64,000 nt of DNA from Alsobacter sp046349155 (GCA_046349155.1 JAXMCW010000003.1:682001-746000); one strand, 5' to 3'; positions 41,532 to 50,835 are shown, numbered from the stretch's first letter. A program made the numbers and translations. Notes: generated from the sequence alone by a model not told the origin.

Positions 41532-42574
41532 GCCGGCGCCTTGGCCGCCTCGCCGAGGGGCCAGCGGGCGCGCGGCGAGGTGGCGAGGTCGTCCGTCTGG
41601 CCGAGGCGCAGCTTCTCCAGCGCGGCCCAGGCGATCATCGCCCCGTTGTCGGTGCAGAGCTCCGGCGGGGGCGCGGCGAGCTTCAGGCCCGCCTCCGAGG
41701 CGAGGCGCTGCAACGCGCGCCGCACGGCCTGGTTGGCGGCGACGCCGCCCGCCACGACGAGCGCCGTCGGGTGGCCGGCCTGCTCGCGGCAGAGCCGCAG
41801 CGCGACGCGCGTGCGATCGACGATCACGTCGACGACGGCGGCCTGGAAGCCGGCGCAGAGGTCGGCGATGTCGGTCTGGGTGAGCGGTGCGATGCGCTCG
41901 GCCTCCAGCCGCACGGCAGTCTTCAGTCCCGAGAGTGAGAAGTCCGGCGTCGCCCGGCCGATCAGCGGGCGCGGCAGGGCGAATCGCTCGGGATTGCCGC
42001 GCTCGGCCTCCTTCTCCACCTGCGGCCCGCCGGGATAGGGCAGGCCGAGCATCTTCGCGGTCTTGTCGAAGGCCTCGCCGATGGCGTCGTCGATCGTGCC
42101 GCCCAGGCGCAGGTAGTCGCCGACGCCCTTGACGGCGAGAAGCTGGGTATGGCCGCCGGACACCAGCAGGAGGAGGTATGGAAAGGCGATGCCGTCGGTC
42201 AGGCGCGGGGACAGCGCGTGGGCCTCGAGATGGTTCACCGCCACGAAGGGCTTGCCGGCGACCAGCGCCAAAGCCTTGGCCGCGGTGAGGCCGACGATGA
42301 CGCCGCCGATCAGCCCGGGCCCGGCCGCCGCGGCCACGGCGTCGACCTCGGACAGCGTCACGCCCGCCCCGTCCAGCGCGCGCTTCACCATCACGTCCAG
42401 CAGCTCGACATGGGCGCGGGCGGCGATCTCGGGCACCACGCCGCCATAGACGGCGTGCTCGGCGATCTGGCTCCATACCTCGTTGGAGAGGATCTGCCCC
42501 TTGCCGTCCCGGTCGGAGAGCACGACGGAGGCCGCCGTCTCGTCGCAGGTTGTCTCGATTCCCAGGACCCGCAT
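41528..42574 (-). CDS. tsaD: tRNA N6-threonylcarbamoyladenosine transferase TsaD
   Basis: A 348-residue enzyme that, with TsaB, TsaE and TsaC, makes t6A at position 37 of ANN-decoding tRNAs. The ASKHA-fold protein starts VLGIETTCDETAASVV. It has the metal-binding His pair NHLEAHAL (His115, His119), FPYLLLLVSGGHTQLL, LGLPYPGGPQVEKEA, DFSLSGLKTAV and LVVAGGVAANQAVRRAL. It is coupled to gpsA and divergent from hemC, an order frequent in alphaproteobacteria. The divergent space carries a perfect 9-bp inverted repeat. Confidence 0.96.
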   Translation of the reverse strand: MRVLGIETTCDETAASVVLSDRDGKGQILSNEVWSQIAEHAVYGGVVPEIAARAHVELLDVMVKRALDGAGVTLSEVDAVAAAAGPGLIGGVIVGLTAAKALALVAGKPFVAVNHLEAHALSPRLTDGIAFPYLLLLVSGGHTQLLAVKGVGDYLRLGGTIDDAIGEAFDKTAKMLGLPYPGGPQVEKEAERGNPERFALPRPLIGRATPDFSLSGLKTAVRLEAERIAPLTQTDIADLCAGFQAAVVDVIVDRTRVALRLCREQAGHPTALVVAGGVAANQAVRRALQRLASEAGLKLAAPPPELCTDNGAMIAWAALEKLRLGQTDDLATSPRARWPLGEAAKAPA

Positions 42575-42616
42575 CCCGTCCTCCGCCGGCTGACTTGCTG
42601 CGCCGCTTGGCCGTGC

Positions 42617-42637
42617 CCCGGAAGGACGCCTTCCGGG
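42617..42637. promoter_or_regulatory. Perfect 9-bp inverted repeat between tsaD and hemC
   Basis: CCCGGAAGG/CCTTCCGGG separated by ACG, 43 bases before tsaD and 76 before hemC. A TATAGT sequence lies at 42654. It may be an operator or an mRNA hairpin. Confidence 0.4.
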
Positions 42638-42712
42638 CGGGCCGCTCTGACCCTATAGTCCGCCGCGACAGCGAAGGAAACGCCGCGGGACGCGGCGAAG
42701 GGGAGCAGGCGC

Positions 42713-43648
42713 GTGCCAGGCAGGGTCGAGGGAACGAAGCTGAGGATCGGCACGCGCGGGAGCCCGCTCGCGCTCTGGCAGGCGCACGAGGTGCAGGCGC
42801 GACTCGCGGCGGCGCATGGCTGGAGCCCCGAATCGATCGAGATCGTGGTCATCAAGACCTCCGGCGACATGATCCAGGACCGGGCGCTCGCGCAGGCCGG
42901 CGGCAAGGGCCTCTTCACCAAGGAGATCGACGCGGCGCTCCTGGAGCGCTCCGTCCAGATCGCCGTGCATTCGGCCAAGGACATGCCGACGCGCTTTCCG
43001 GAGGGCATCGTCATCGCCGGCTACCTGCCGCGCGCCGACGTGCGCGACGCGCTGATCAGCGCCAAGGCCCGCTCCATCGCCGAACTGCCCCGCGGCGCCG
43101 TGGTCGGCACCGCCAGCCTGCGCCGCCAGGCCCTGGTGAAGCGCCTGCGGCCGGACATCGCGACGACGCTCCTGCGCGGCAACGTGGAGACGCGGCTGGG
43201 GCGCGCCGAGCGGGGCGAGATCGACGCCACCCTGCTCGCCGTGGCCGGGCTGAAGCGCCTCGGCCAGGATCACCGCGCCGCCGGCTTCCTGCCCATCGAG
43301 GACTTCCCGCCCGCCATCGGGCAGGGCGCCGTCGCCGTCACCGCCATGGCGGACGACGCCGCCACGCTCGCCGCGGTGGCCGCCATCGCCGACCGGCCGA
43401 CCGGCGTGGCGCTGGAGGCGGAGCGCGCCTTCCTCACCGTGCTCGACGGGTCCTGCCGCACGCCGATCGCCGGCCTCGCGGTGCTGGAGGGAGAGACCCT
43501 GCGCTTCTCGGGGCTCGTGCTCTCGGAGGACGGGGCGCAGTCGTTTTCCGCCGAACGGCGCGGCTCGGCCGGCGACGCCGCCGCCATGGGCGAGGATGCC
43601 GGCCGCGACATCCTGGCGCGCGCGCCGGCGGGTCTGCTGGCGCACTGA
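42713..43648 (+). CDS. hemC: Hydroxymethylbilane synthase (porphobilinogen deaminase)
   Basis: Heme and siroheme pathway enzyme of 311 residues that joins four porphobilinogens. Motifs are LRIGTRGSPLALWQAHEV, IVVIKTSGDMIQDRALAQAGGKGLFTKEID, VHSAKDMPT, VVGTASLRRQALVKRLRPDI, LRGNVETRL and the dipyrromethane-cofactor Cys248 in VLDGSCRTPI. The start is GTG at 42713 with GGGGAGC upstream. hemD follows by 2 bases, then two membrane proteins, giving a four-gene run. Confidence 0.96.
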   Translation: MPGRVEGTKLRIGTRGSPLALWQAHEVQARLAAAHGWSPESIEIVVIKTSGDMIQDRALAQAGGKGLFTKEIDAALLERSVQIAVHSAKDMPTRFPEGIVIAGYLPRADVRDALISAKARSIAELPRGAVVGTASLRRQALVKRLRPDIATTLLRGNVETRLGRAERGEIDATLLAVAGLKRLGQDHRAAGFLPIEDFPPAIGQGAVAVTAMADDAATLAAVAAIADRPTGVALEAERAFLTVLDGSCRTPIAGLAVLEGETLRFSGLVLSEDGAQSFSAERRGSAGDAAAMGEDAGRDILARAPAGLLAH

Positions 43649-43650
43649 CC

Positions 43651-44352
43651 ATGCGGGTGCTGGTGACGCGGGCCGAACGCGACGCCGCCCGCACCGCCGC
43701 CGCCCTGCGCGGGCTGGGCCACGAGCCGGTGCTCTCGCCGGTGCTGGCGATCCGCGCGACCGGCGCTCCCCTGCCCGACGGCGCCTTCGAGGCCGTCCTG
43801 GCGACGAGCGCCAGCGCCTTTCCGCCCGTCGTCGCGCCCTGGCCGGAGCCGCTGCGCGGGCTTCCGCTCTTCGCCGTCGGGGAGGCGACCGCCGCCGCGG
43901 CGCGACAGTCGGGCCATCGCGACGTGAGGCAGGGGCCCGGCCGGGCCGAGGATCTCGCCGGCGCTCTGCCGCCCTGGCCCGCCGGAACGCGCCTGCTCTA
44001 CCTCGCCGGCCGCGACCGCGGCCCGCAGCTCGAGGAGGCGGCGGCCGCCCGCGGCTTCTCCGTCGCCGCCGTCGACGTCTACGCCGCCGAGGCCGCCGCG
44101 ACGCTCTCGCCCGAGGCCCTGTCCGCGATCACTGGCCCCGGCCCGCTGGCCGTGCTTCACTATTCCGCCCGCAGCGCCGCGATCTTCCTCCGGCTGGCGC
44201 TGGCGGCGGGCCTCCGAGAGGGCCTGCTGCGGGCGCGTCACCTCTGCCTGTCATCCGCCGTCGCGGAGCCCCTGGCCGCGGCCGGTTGCGCCGTCTCCGT
44301 CGCAACAAAGCCGCAAGAGGAGGCGTTGATGCGCCTGCTGGCGCAAGCCTGA
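43651..44352 (+). CDS. hemD: Uroporphyrinogen-III synthase
   Basis: A 233-residue enzyme that closes and flips ring D of hydroxymethylbilane. HemD is poorly conserved; marks are MRVLVTRAERDAARTAAALRGLGHEPVLSPVLAI, VLATSASAF, FAVGEATAAAARQSG, LYLAGRDRGPQLEEAA and VLHYSARSAAIFLRLA. Position 2 bases after hemC supports the call. The next gene downstream encodes a mitofilin-like protein, a Rhizobiales-typical extension of the heme operon. Confidence 0.87.
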   Translation: MRVLVTRAERDAARTAAALRGLGHEPVLSPVLAIRATGAPLPDGAFEAVLATSASAFPPVVAPWPEPLRGLPLFAVGEATAAAARQSGHRDVRQGPGRAEDLAGALPPWPAGTRLLYLAGRDRGPQLEEAAAARGFSVAAVDVYAAEAAATLSPEALSAITGPGPLAVLHYSARSAAIFLRLALAAGLREGLLRARHLCLSSAVAEPLAAAGCAVSVATKPQEEALMRLLAQA

Positions 44353-44470
44353 GCCGGGCCGACCATGGGCGGGGTGTCGCTCCGCCGAGGCCGGGGTATA
44401 AGGACGGCATCGGCGGGGCATGCAACTTTCACGGACGGCGTTCTGCCGGCCGCAACGAGCGGAATGGACG

Positions 44471-45895
44471 ATGGGCGATCCCAAGGACAAGGCCTCCGGC
44501 GACGAACGCCGCCGCCGCAAAGGGCGCGAGCCGACAGTGCTCGACCTCAAGGCCGAGCCGGCCGAGACCCCGCCCGCCCCGCCGGAGCAGACCCCGTCCG
44601 TCGAGCCGGATCCGATTCCCGCCCCGCCGCACGAGACCATGCCGGCCTCCGCGGAAATGGCGGCGAGCGCACACGACCCCTTCATTCCCGCCGAGGTTCC
44701 CGCCGAGCCCGTGCCGGAGCCCGCCGAAGGCGCCGCGGTCGCCCCGACGCACGAGCCGGCCGACGCCGAGGCGTCCGCGGCCCGCCTGCCCGGCGAGGAG
44801 CCGACGACGCCCGAGGCCGAGGCGGCCCTCGCCGCCATGGAGGGCCATGACACGACAGCCCGGGCGCCGGAGCCCGAGCCGTCGCCCGAACCGTCCGTGT
44901 CGCCCGCCACGGCCGCGATGGCCTCGGTCGCCGGCGCGCGCCAGCAGCGTTCCGGCTCGGGGCTCGGCCCGGTCCTGCTCGGCCTGGTGGGCGGCTTCGT
45001 GGGGGCGGGGCTCGTCGTGGGCGGCCTCATGCTCGTGGGCCCGCTCAACGACATGAACGAGCGGCTGGCCGGCCTGGAGAACGCCGTCGGCGAGCGCGCG
45101 CCGCGCCGCACCGTCGAGACGATGGAAAAGAAAGTCGCCACGCTCGAGGGCGGCGCCGCGACGCAGCGCAGCGACCTCGACGCGCTGGCCAAGCGCGTCC
45201 AGGCGATCCCATCGAACGAGATCGGCGAGATGCTCGGCCGGGTCGACCGGCTCGAGCGCAACGTGGCCGACCTCGCCGCGCAGCCCGCCGCCAGGCCGGC
45301 CGCCGAGGCGAGCCCGGCGGCCACGCCGCCGCCCCCGCCGCCCCCGCCGCTCGTGGCGGCGCGCGAGAGCGCGGTGCTCGCCATCGCGCTGCTGCTGCGC
45401 GATTCGCTCAACCGCGGCCTGCCCTACGCCCGGGAGCTCGACGCGCTGCAATCGGCCGGCGTCGATTCCGCGCGGATCGAGGCCCTGAAGCCCTTCGCGG
45501 CGTCGGGAGCGCCAGGCGCGGCGGCGCTCGCCGCGCAGTTCGGCCCGCTCGCCGAGAAGATCACCAACCCTCCGCCGCCCTCCGCCAACACGCTGACGGA
45601 CCGCATCTCGGCCACCGTGAACGGGCTGTTCAAGGTGCGCCCGGTGGGCGAGGCGACCGGCGACGCCCCGCCGGCGCTCGCCGCCCGCACGGAGGCCCTG
45701 CTCAAGCGCGGCGCGCTGCGCGACGCCTCGGCGACGCTCGACAAGGTGCCGGCCGCCGATATCGGCCCGGCCGCCTCCTTCCGCGACACGCTGCATGCCC
45801 GGGTGGCCGCGGACGACGCGACCGCCGCCATCCTCTCCAAGGCGGTCGACGAATTGCTCGCCGCAGCCCGGCTTCAGGGAGCCACGACGCGATGA
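44471..45895 (+). CDS. Mitofilin/Mic60-like membrane protein (alphaproteobacterial)
   Basis: A 474-residue protein. An acidic, Pro/Glu-rich N-terminal part (about 1-160) precedes a single membrane helix (about 165-190, GPVLLGLVGGFVGAGLVVGGLMLVG). A coiled coil follows (about 192-275; NDMNERLAGLENAVGER, METMEKKVATLEGGA), then a run of eight prolines and a helical C-terminal domain with REAV-like residues (ARTEALLKRGALRDASATLDKVP). This matches COG4223, the alphaproteobacterial mitofilin relative found beside hemD and proposed as the ancestor of Mic60, the crista-junction protein. I chose the ATG at 44471. It overlaps the next gene by 4 bases. Confidence 0.82.
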   Translation: MGDPKDKASGDERRRRKGREPTVLDLKAEPAETPPAPPEQTPSVEPDPIPAPPHETMPASAEMAASAHDPFIPAEVPAEPVPEPAEGAAVAPTHEPADAEASAARLPGEEPTTPEAEAALAAMEGHDTTARAPEPEPSPEPSVSPATAAMASVAGARQQRSGSGLGPVLLGLVGGFVGAGLVVGGLMLVGPLNDMNERLAGLENAVGERAPRRTVETMEKKVATLEGGAATQRSDLDALAKRVQAIPSNEIGEMLGRVDRLERNVADLAAQPAARPAAEASPAATPPPPPPPPLVAARESAVLAIALLLRDSLNRGLPYARELDALQSAGVDSARIEALKPFAASGAPGAAALAAQFGPLAEKITNPPPPSANTLTDRISATVNGLFKVRPVGEATGDAPPALAARTEALLKRGALRDASATLDKVPAADIGPAASFRDTLHARVAADDATAAILSKAVDELLAAARLQGATTR

Positions 45896-47778
45896 TCCGC
45901 ATCCTCGTCCTCATCGCGCTGCTGGTCGCGCTCGCCTTCGGCTCCACCTGGCTCGCCGAGCGCCCCGGCGGCCTCGTCCTCACCTTCGAGGGACGCCAGA
46001 TCGAGATGACGCTCGGCGTCGCCCTCGGGGTGATCGCCGCGATCGTGATCGGCGCGATGCTGCTGTGGACCATCGCGCGCTTCGTGCTGCGCATCCCCTC
46101 CCTCCTCAGCCTCGGCAACCGCACGCGCCGGCGCGCCAAGGGTTTCGCGGCCGTGTCGCGCGGCATGGTGGCCGTCGGCGCGGGCGATCCGCGCAGCGCC
46201 CGCCGGCACTCGGCCGACGCCACGCGCCTGCTGGGGGACGAGGAACCCCTCGCCCTGCTGCTCAAGGCGCAGACCGCGCAGATGACCGGCGACCGCGGCT
46301 CCGCCGAAGGCGCCTTCCGCCAGATGCTCGACGAGCCGGAGACGCGCGTGCTGGGCCTGCGCGGCCTGTTCGTGGAGGCCCGCCGCAAGGGCGACATCGC
46401 GGCCGCGCGCGCCTATGCCGCCGAGGCCGCCCGCCTCGCGCCCTCCGTGTCCTGGGCCGGCGAGGCGCTGCTCGAATACCAGTGCTCCGAGCAGGACTGG
46501 GGCGGCGCGCTCGCCACGCTGGAACGGGCCTCGCGCAGCCTCGACAAGGCCGTTCTGAAGCGCCAGCGCGCCGTGCTGCTGACCGCGGACGCCATGGCCC
46601 GGTCCGAGCGCGAGCCCGACGCGGCGCTGGCGCGGGCGCAGGAGGCGCTCAAGCTGTCGCCCGACCTCGTGCCCGCTGCGGTCGCCGCCGCCCGCCTGCT
46701 GTCGCGGCGCGGCGACTACCGCAAGGCCTCCAAGACGCTGGAGGCGTCCTGGAAGCTGTCGCCGCACCCGGAGCTGGCCGAGGCCTACGTGCGCGTGCGC
46801 CCCGGCGATTCGACCCGTGACCGGACCGCGCGCGCCGAGAAGCTTCATGCGCTGCGCCCGCACGCGCCCGAGGGCCGCATGGCGCTCGCCGAGGCGGCTC
46901 TCGCCGGGCGCGACTTCGCCAGGGTGCGCAGTGCCGTCGCGCCGCTGCTCGAGGGGCGGCCCACGGTGTCCGTGTGCCTGCTCATGGCGGATCTCTGCGA
47001 GCTCGACCACAGCCAGCCGGGCTCGGTGCGCGAATGGCTGGCGCGCGCCTCCCGCGCGCCGCGCGACGCGGCCTGGATCGCCGACGGCGTGATCAGCGAC
47101 ACCTGGTCCCCGGTCTCGCCCGTCACGGGCCGCCTCGACGCCTTCGTCTGGGGCACGCCGGTGGAGCAGATCGTGCTGTCAGAGCGTGACGCGCGCCGGG
47201 CGGAGCGCGCCGCCGCGGCGGCGCTTCCCGCCAGCGACGATGTGATCGCCGATGTCGACGAGCCCGAGGTGCTGCTCGCCGCACCCGAGCCCGAAGTCGA
47301 GCCCGCGCCGCTGCCGGAGCCGGACGCTCCCGCCACGCCGACGGCCGCGGCGCAGCCTCCCGTCGCAGCGGCCCCGGCCCCCGCTCCCGAGCCGCCGGCC
47401 CCGCCCGCTCCTGCTCCCGCTCTTTCTCCTGCGCCTGCCTCTGCGCCTGCCCCTGCGCCGGCCGCAACCCCGGCCGCCGCCGCGCCGGTGATCCCGGCCC
47501 CCGCCGCCGCGCCGGCGGACAAGGCTCTCGCCGCGCATGGCGCGAACGGCAAGGCCGAGGCGGCCGCTCCGGCGGAGGTCCAGGCTGCGCCGGTCCTGCC
47601 GGAAGTCCCGCCGCCGCCGCCGCTGCGCCCGATCGAGGCCGCGGCCGCCGCCGCCGAGTTCCGCCGCCGGGGCGTCCGCCCCACGCCGGTGGTGTTCCCG
47701 CTGCCGGCCGCGCCGGACGATCCCGGTCCCGACGGCAGCGAGCCGCAGCGCAGCGGCCGCATGGGCTTCCTGCAATAG
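45892..47778 (+). CDS. HemY-N / Orf52-like TPR membrane protein
   Basis: A 628-residue protein with two N-terminal membrane helices (about 3-19 and 41-66) of the HemY-N type. TPR-like helices follow (about 90-340; AKGFAAVSRGMVAVGAGDPRSARRHSADATRLLG, LLEYQCSEQDWGGALATLERASRSLDKAV). A roughly 180-residue Pro/Ala-rich, probably disordered tail starts after about residue 440. It is not the HemY protoporphyrinogen oxidase. It follows the mitofilin-like gene with ATGA overlap, so it is the second half of the Mic60/Orf52 pair described in alphaproteobacterial heme operons. The tail is unusually rich in Pro repeats, which would tax EF-P. Confidence 0.82.
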   Translation: MIRILVLIALLVALAFGSTWLAERPGGLVLTFEGRQIEMTLGVALGVIAAIVIGAMLLWTIARFVLRIPSLLSLGNRTRRRAKGFAAVSRGMVAVGAGDPRSARRHSADATRLLGDEEPLALLLKAQTAQMTGDRGSAEGAFRQMLDEPETRVLGLRGLFVEARRKGDIAAARAYAAEAARLAPSVSWAGEALLEYQCSEQDWGGALATLERASRSLDKAVLKRQRAVLLTADAMARSEREPDAALARAQEALKLSPDLVPAAVAAARLLSRRGDYRKASKTLEASWKLSPHPELAEAYVRVRPGDSTRDRTARAEKLHALRPHAPEGRMALAEAALAGRDFARVRSAVAPLLEGRPTVSVCLLMADLCELDHSQPGSVREWLARASRAPRDAAWIADGVISDTWSPVSPVTGRLDAFVWGTPVEQIVLSERDARRAERAAAAALPASDDVIADVDEPEVLLAAPEPEVEPAPLPEPDAPATPTAAAQPPVAAAPAPAPEPPAPPAPAPALSPAPASAPAPAPAATPAAAAPVIPAPAAAPADKALAAHGANGKAEAAAPAEVQAAPVLPEVPPPPPLRPIEAAAAAAEFRRRGVRPTPVVFPLPAAPDDPGPDGSEPQRSGRMGFLQ

Positions 47779-47796
47779 GAGCCGCCCCGCCTCGGC

Positions 47797-47825
47797 TTGC
47801 AATGAACGGGCATTCGCTCTATGAG
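47797..47825 (+). promoter_or_regulatory. Promoter of tRNA-Thr
   Basis: TTGCAA, 17 bases, TATGAG, with the predicted start of RNA around 47832, just before the tRNA at 47837. A strong match. Confidence 0.75.
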
Positions 47826-47836
47826 GTGCCCGCGTC

Positions 47837-47912
47837 GCCGCAATAGCTCAGCTGGTAGAGCACCTCATTCGTAATGAGGGGGTCGGGGGTTCGAATCCCT
47901 CTTGCGGCACCA
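47837..47912 (+). tRNA. tRNA-Thr (CGT)
   Basis: A 76-base cloverleaf including encoded CCA. The acceptor is GCCGCAA/TTGCGGC, the anticodon stem CCTCA/TGAGG with loop TTCGTAA, so the anticodon is CGT, reading ACG. The T-arm has GGTTCGAATCC. A promoter at 47797 is next to it. Confidence 0.97.
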
Positions 47913-48097
47913 TTGTCCTCCCTGATCGCGCGAACACCCGGACGGCGTGGCCTCACGACGAGGATGCGCGACGTCGCTTCGGTCCGTGGCGAGGTGGCGG
48001 GCTGGCTCAAAATGCCAAGTGCGGCGTCTGGCTGGCCAAGCCGCGGGTGTTGGCTCCCGGTACCCTGTCGCCCCCCGCCCATCACGGAGACATCCCC

Positions 48098-50764
48098 ATG
48101 ACTAGAGTCAGGCGACCATGGCTCGCCGGCGTGCTCCTGCTGTTCGGGACCGCCACGGCACTGGCCCAGGGCACGTCGGGCGTGCCCGGCGCACCCAACG
48201 CCACCCTGTCGATCGGCGGCAAGCAGATCCCCGCGCCGCCGCAGCCTTTCGGCGGCGTGATCAAGCCGCTCGCCCAGGACTCCAAGCCCTTCTGGCCGGC
48301 CCGCATCGCGCCGCCCAAGGGCGCGCCCAACGTGCTGCTCATCCTCACCGACGACGTCGGCTTCGCGGCGCCCTCGACCTTCGGCGGCGTGATCCCGACG
48401 CCGACGCTCGACCGCATCGCCAATGACGGCCTGCGCTACACCAACTTCCACACGACGGCGCTCTGCTCGCCGACGCGCGCCGCGCTCATCACCGGCCGCA
48501 ACCACCATTCCGTCGGCTTCGGCGTGATTTCCGAGCAGGCGACCGGCTTTCCCGGCTATGACAGCATCATCGAGAAGGACACGGCCACGATCGGCCAGAT
48601 CCTCAGGGACAACGGGTACCGCACATCGTGGTTCGGCAAGAACCACAACACGCCGGCCTTCCAGGCCACTCCGACCGGCCCCTTCGACCAGTGGCCGACG
48701 GGCATGGGCTTCGAGTATTTCTACGGCTTCATGGGCGGCGACACGAGCCAGTGGCAGCCCGCCAACCTCGCGCGCAACACGACCTACATCTATCCGTTCC
48801 TGGGCAATCCCAAGTTCAACCTGATCACCGCCATGGCCGACGAGGCCATCGGCTACATGAACCAGGTGAATACGCTCACGCCCGACCAGCCCTTCTTCGT
48901 CTACTACGCCCCGGGCGGCACCCACGCGCCGCACCATCCGACGCCCGAATGGATCGCCAAGGCCGAGAGCCTGCACCTGTTCGACCAGGGCTGGAACGCG
49001 CTGCGCGACCAGATCTTCGCCAACCAGAAGCGGCTCGGCGTGATCCCCCAGACGGCCAAGCTCACGCCCTGGCCGGACGACCTGCTGAAGCGCTGGGACC
49101 AGCTCTCGGACGACGAGAAGAAGATGTTCAAGCGGCAGGCCGACGTCTACGCCGCCTACCTCATGTACACGGACAACGAGATCGGACGCGTCGTCCAGGC
49201 GGTCCAGGACATGGGCAAGCTCGACGACACGCTGATCATCTACATCAGCGGCGACAACGGCTCCTCGGCCGAGGGAACGCTGATCGGCACGCCCAACGAG
49301 GTGGCCAGCTTCAACGGGGTCGAGGTCCCCGTCGACGCGCAGCTCAAGTATTTCTACGACGTCTGGGGCTCGGACAAGACCTACAACCACATGGCCGTGC
49401 CGTGGTCCTGGGCCTTCGACACGCCCTTCTCCTGGACCAAGCAGATCGCCTCGCATTTCGGCGGCACGCGCAACGGCATGGCGATCTCCTGGCCGGCCGT
49501 GATCAAGGACAAGGGTGGAATCCGCAACCAGTTCCACCACGTCATCGACGTGGTCCCGACCATCCTCGAGGCCACGTCCATCTCGCAACCCCAGGTTGTT
49601 GACGGCATCCCGCAGCGGCCCATCGAGGGCGTCAGCATGGCCTACACGTTCGACAAGGCGAACGCGGCCGCCTCCTCCACCCACAAGACGCAATATTTCG
49701 AGATGATGGGTGACCACGCCATCTACCAGGACGGCTGGATCGCCAGCACCAAGGTGATGCGCCCGTCCTGGGTGACGCAGGGCGGCGTCGGCTCCAATCC
49801 GCTGACCTACCCCTGGGAGCTCTACGACCTGAAGAACGACTGGACGCAGTTCGAGGACGTGTCGGCCAAGTATCCCGACAAACTGAAGGAGCTGCAGGGC
49901 GTCTTCGAGGAGGAGGCGAAGAAATACCAGGTCTTCCCGCTGGATTCGACGGTTGCGACGCGCCTCGTCGCGCCCCGTCCGAGCATCACGGCCGGCCGGG
50001 ACACCTTCACCTGGACCGCGCCGCTCACGGGCACGCCCAACGGGGACGCGCCTTCGGTGCTGAACACCTCCTACACGTTCACCGCGGAGATCGAGGTCCC
50101 GGCGGATGGCGGGGAAGGCGTGCTCATCACGCAGGGCGGTCGCTTCGCCGGCTATGGCTTCTACCTGCTCAAGGGGAAGCCGGTCTTCACCTGGAACCTC
50201 GTCGACCTCAAGCGGGTCAAGTGGCAGGGACCGGACGTGCTCGCGCCGGGCAAGCACACGCTGGTCTTCGACTTCAAGTATGACGGCCTCGGCGCCGGCA
50301 CGCTCGCCTTCGCCAGCACGAGCGGGATCGGGCGGTCGGGCACCGGCACGCTCAGCGTCGACGGCAAGGTCGTGGCCACGCAGACCATGCCGCACACGAT
50401 CCCGCTGATCCTGGCCTGGGACGAGAATCTCGACGTCGGCTCCGATACCGGCACGCCGGTGGACGACGCCGACTACCAGGTGCCCTTCGCCTTTACCGGC
50501 AAGATCGGCAAGATCACGCTGAAGCTCGACCGGCCGCAGCTCACGCCCGCCGACATCGCCAAGCTGAAGGACGCCTTGGCGAAGGCGGCGGACGGGCCCG
50601 TGCCCGGCGAGGCTTCGGGGGTGAGCGCCACCGGCGCCGCGGCCCCGGCTCCCGTCCAGACCACGCGCGAGAAGCTGGAGGCCTGCCGCAAGCAGGCGGA
50701 GAGCCAGGGCCTGAGCCTGTTCGACCGCATCAAGTTCGTCGACGGCTGCCTGCGCGCCGGCTGA
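48098..50764 (+). CDS. Large exported arylsulfatase (Cys-type)
   Basis: An 888-residue secreted sulfate-ester hydrolase. A signal peptide ends at ALAQ (about 24). The catalytic domain has NVLLILTDDVGF (metal-binding Asp85-Asp86), the modification signature LCSPTRAALITGRN with Cys123 to become formylglycine, GKNHN, GGTHAPHHP, and ISGDNGSSAEG. The roughly 230-residue C-terminal part is a beta-sandwich with Trp-rich strands, then a short Cys-containing tail. I see no formylglycine-generating enzyme or sulfate transporter nearby. It follows the tRNA-Thr gene and ends in a terminator. The substrate is unknown. Confidence 0.9.
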   Translation: MTRVRRPWLAGVLLLFGTATALAQGTSGVPGAPNATLSIGGKQIPAPPQPFGGVIKPLAQDSKPFWPARIAPPKGAPNVLLILTDDVGFAAPSTFGGVIPTPTLDRIANDGLRYTNFHTTALCSPTRAALITGRNHHSVGFGVISEQATGFPGYDSIIEKDTATIGQILRDNGYRTSWFGKNHNTPAFQATPTGPFDQWPTGMGFEYFYGFMGGDTSQWQPANLARNTTYIYPFLGNPKFNLITAMADEAIGYMNQVNTLTPDQPFFVYYAPGGTHAPHHPTPEWIAKAESLHLFDQGWNALRDQIFANQKRLGVIPQTAKLTPWPDDLLKRWDQLSDDEKKMFKRQADVYAAYLMYTDNEIGRVVQAVQDMGKLDDTLIIYISGDNGSSAEGTLIGTPNEVASFNGVEVPVDAQLKYFYDVWGSDKTYNHMAVPWSWAFDTPFSWTKQIASHFGGTRNGMAISWPAVIKDKGGIRNQFHHVIDVVPTILEATSISQPQVVDGIPQRPIEGVSMAYTFDKANAAASSTHKTQYFEMMGDHAIYQDGWIASTKVMRPSWVTQGGVGSNPLTYPWELYDLKNDWTQFEDVSAKYPDKLKELQGVFEEEAKKYQVFPLDSTVATRLVAPRPSITAGRDTFTWTAPLTGTPNGDAPSVLNTSYTFTAEIEVPADGGEGVLITQGGRFAGYGFYLLKGKPVFTWNLVDLKRVKWQGPDVLAPGKHTLVFDFKYDGLGAGTLAFASTSGIGRSGTGTLSVDGKVVATQTMPHTIPLILAWDENLDVGSDTGTPVDDADYQVPFAFTGKIGKITLKLDRPQLTPADIAKLKDALAKAADGPVPGEASGVSATGAAAPAPVQTTREKLEACRKQAESQGLSLFDRIKFVDGCLRAG

Positions 50765-50799
50765 CGCCCGGCGCTCCGCGCCGGCGGGACGACATGACA

Positions 50800-50835
50800 G
50801 ACGCCCGCGGACGACCTCCGCGGGCGTCCTCGTTT
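50800..50835 (+). terminator. Terminator of the arylsulfatase gene
   Basis: Perfect 12-bp stem GACGCCCGCGGA (50800-50811) / TCCGCGGGCGTC (50817-50828), loop CGACC, followed by CTCGTTT. A second small 7-bp hairpin lies at 50768-50784. Confidence 0.8.

Noticed and set aside
47837..48097. Integrated element at tRNA-Thr
   Set aside because: No integrase, no second copy of the tRNA end and no composition change that I can see.
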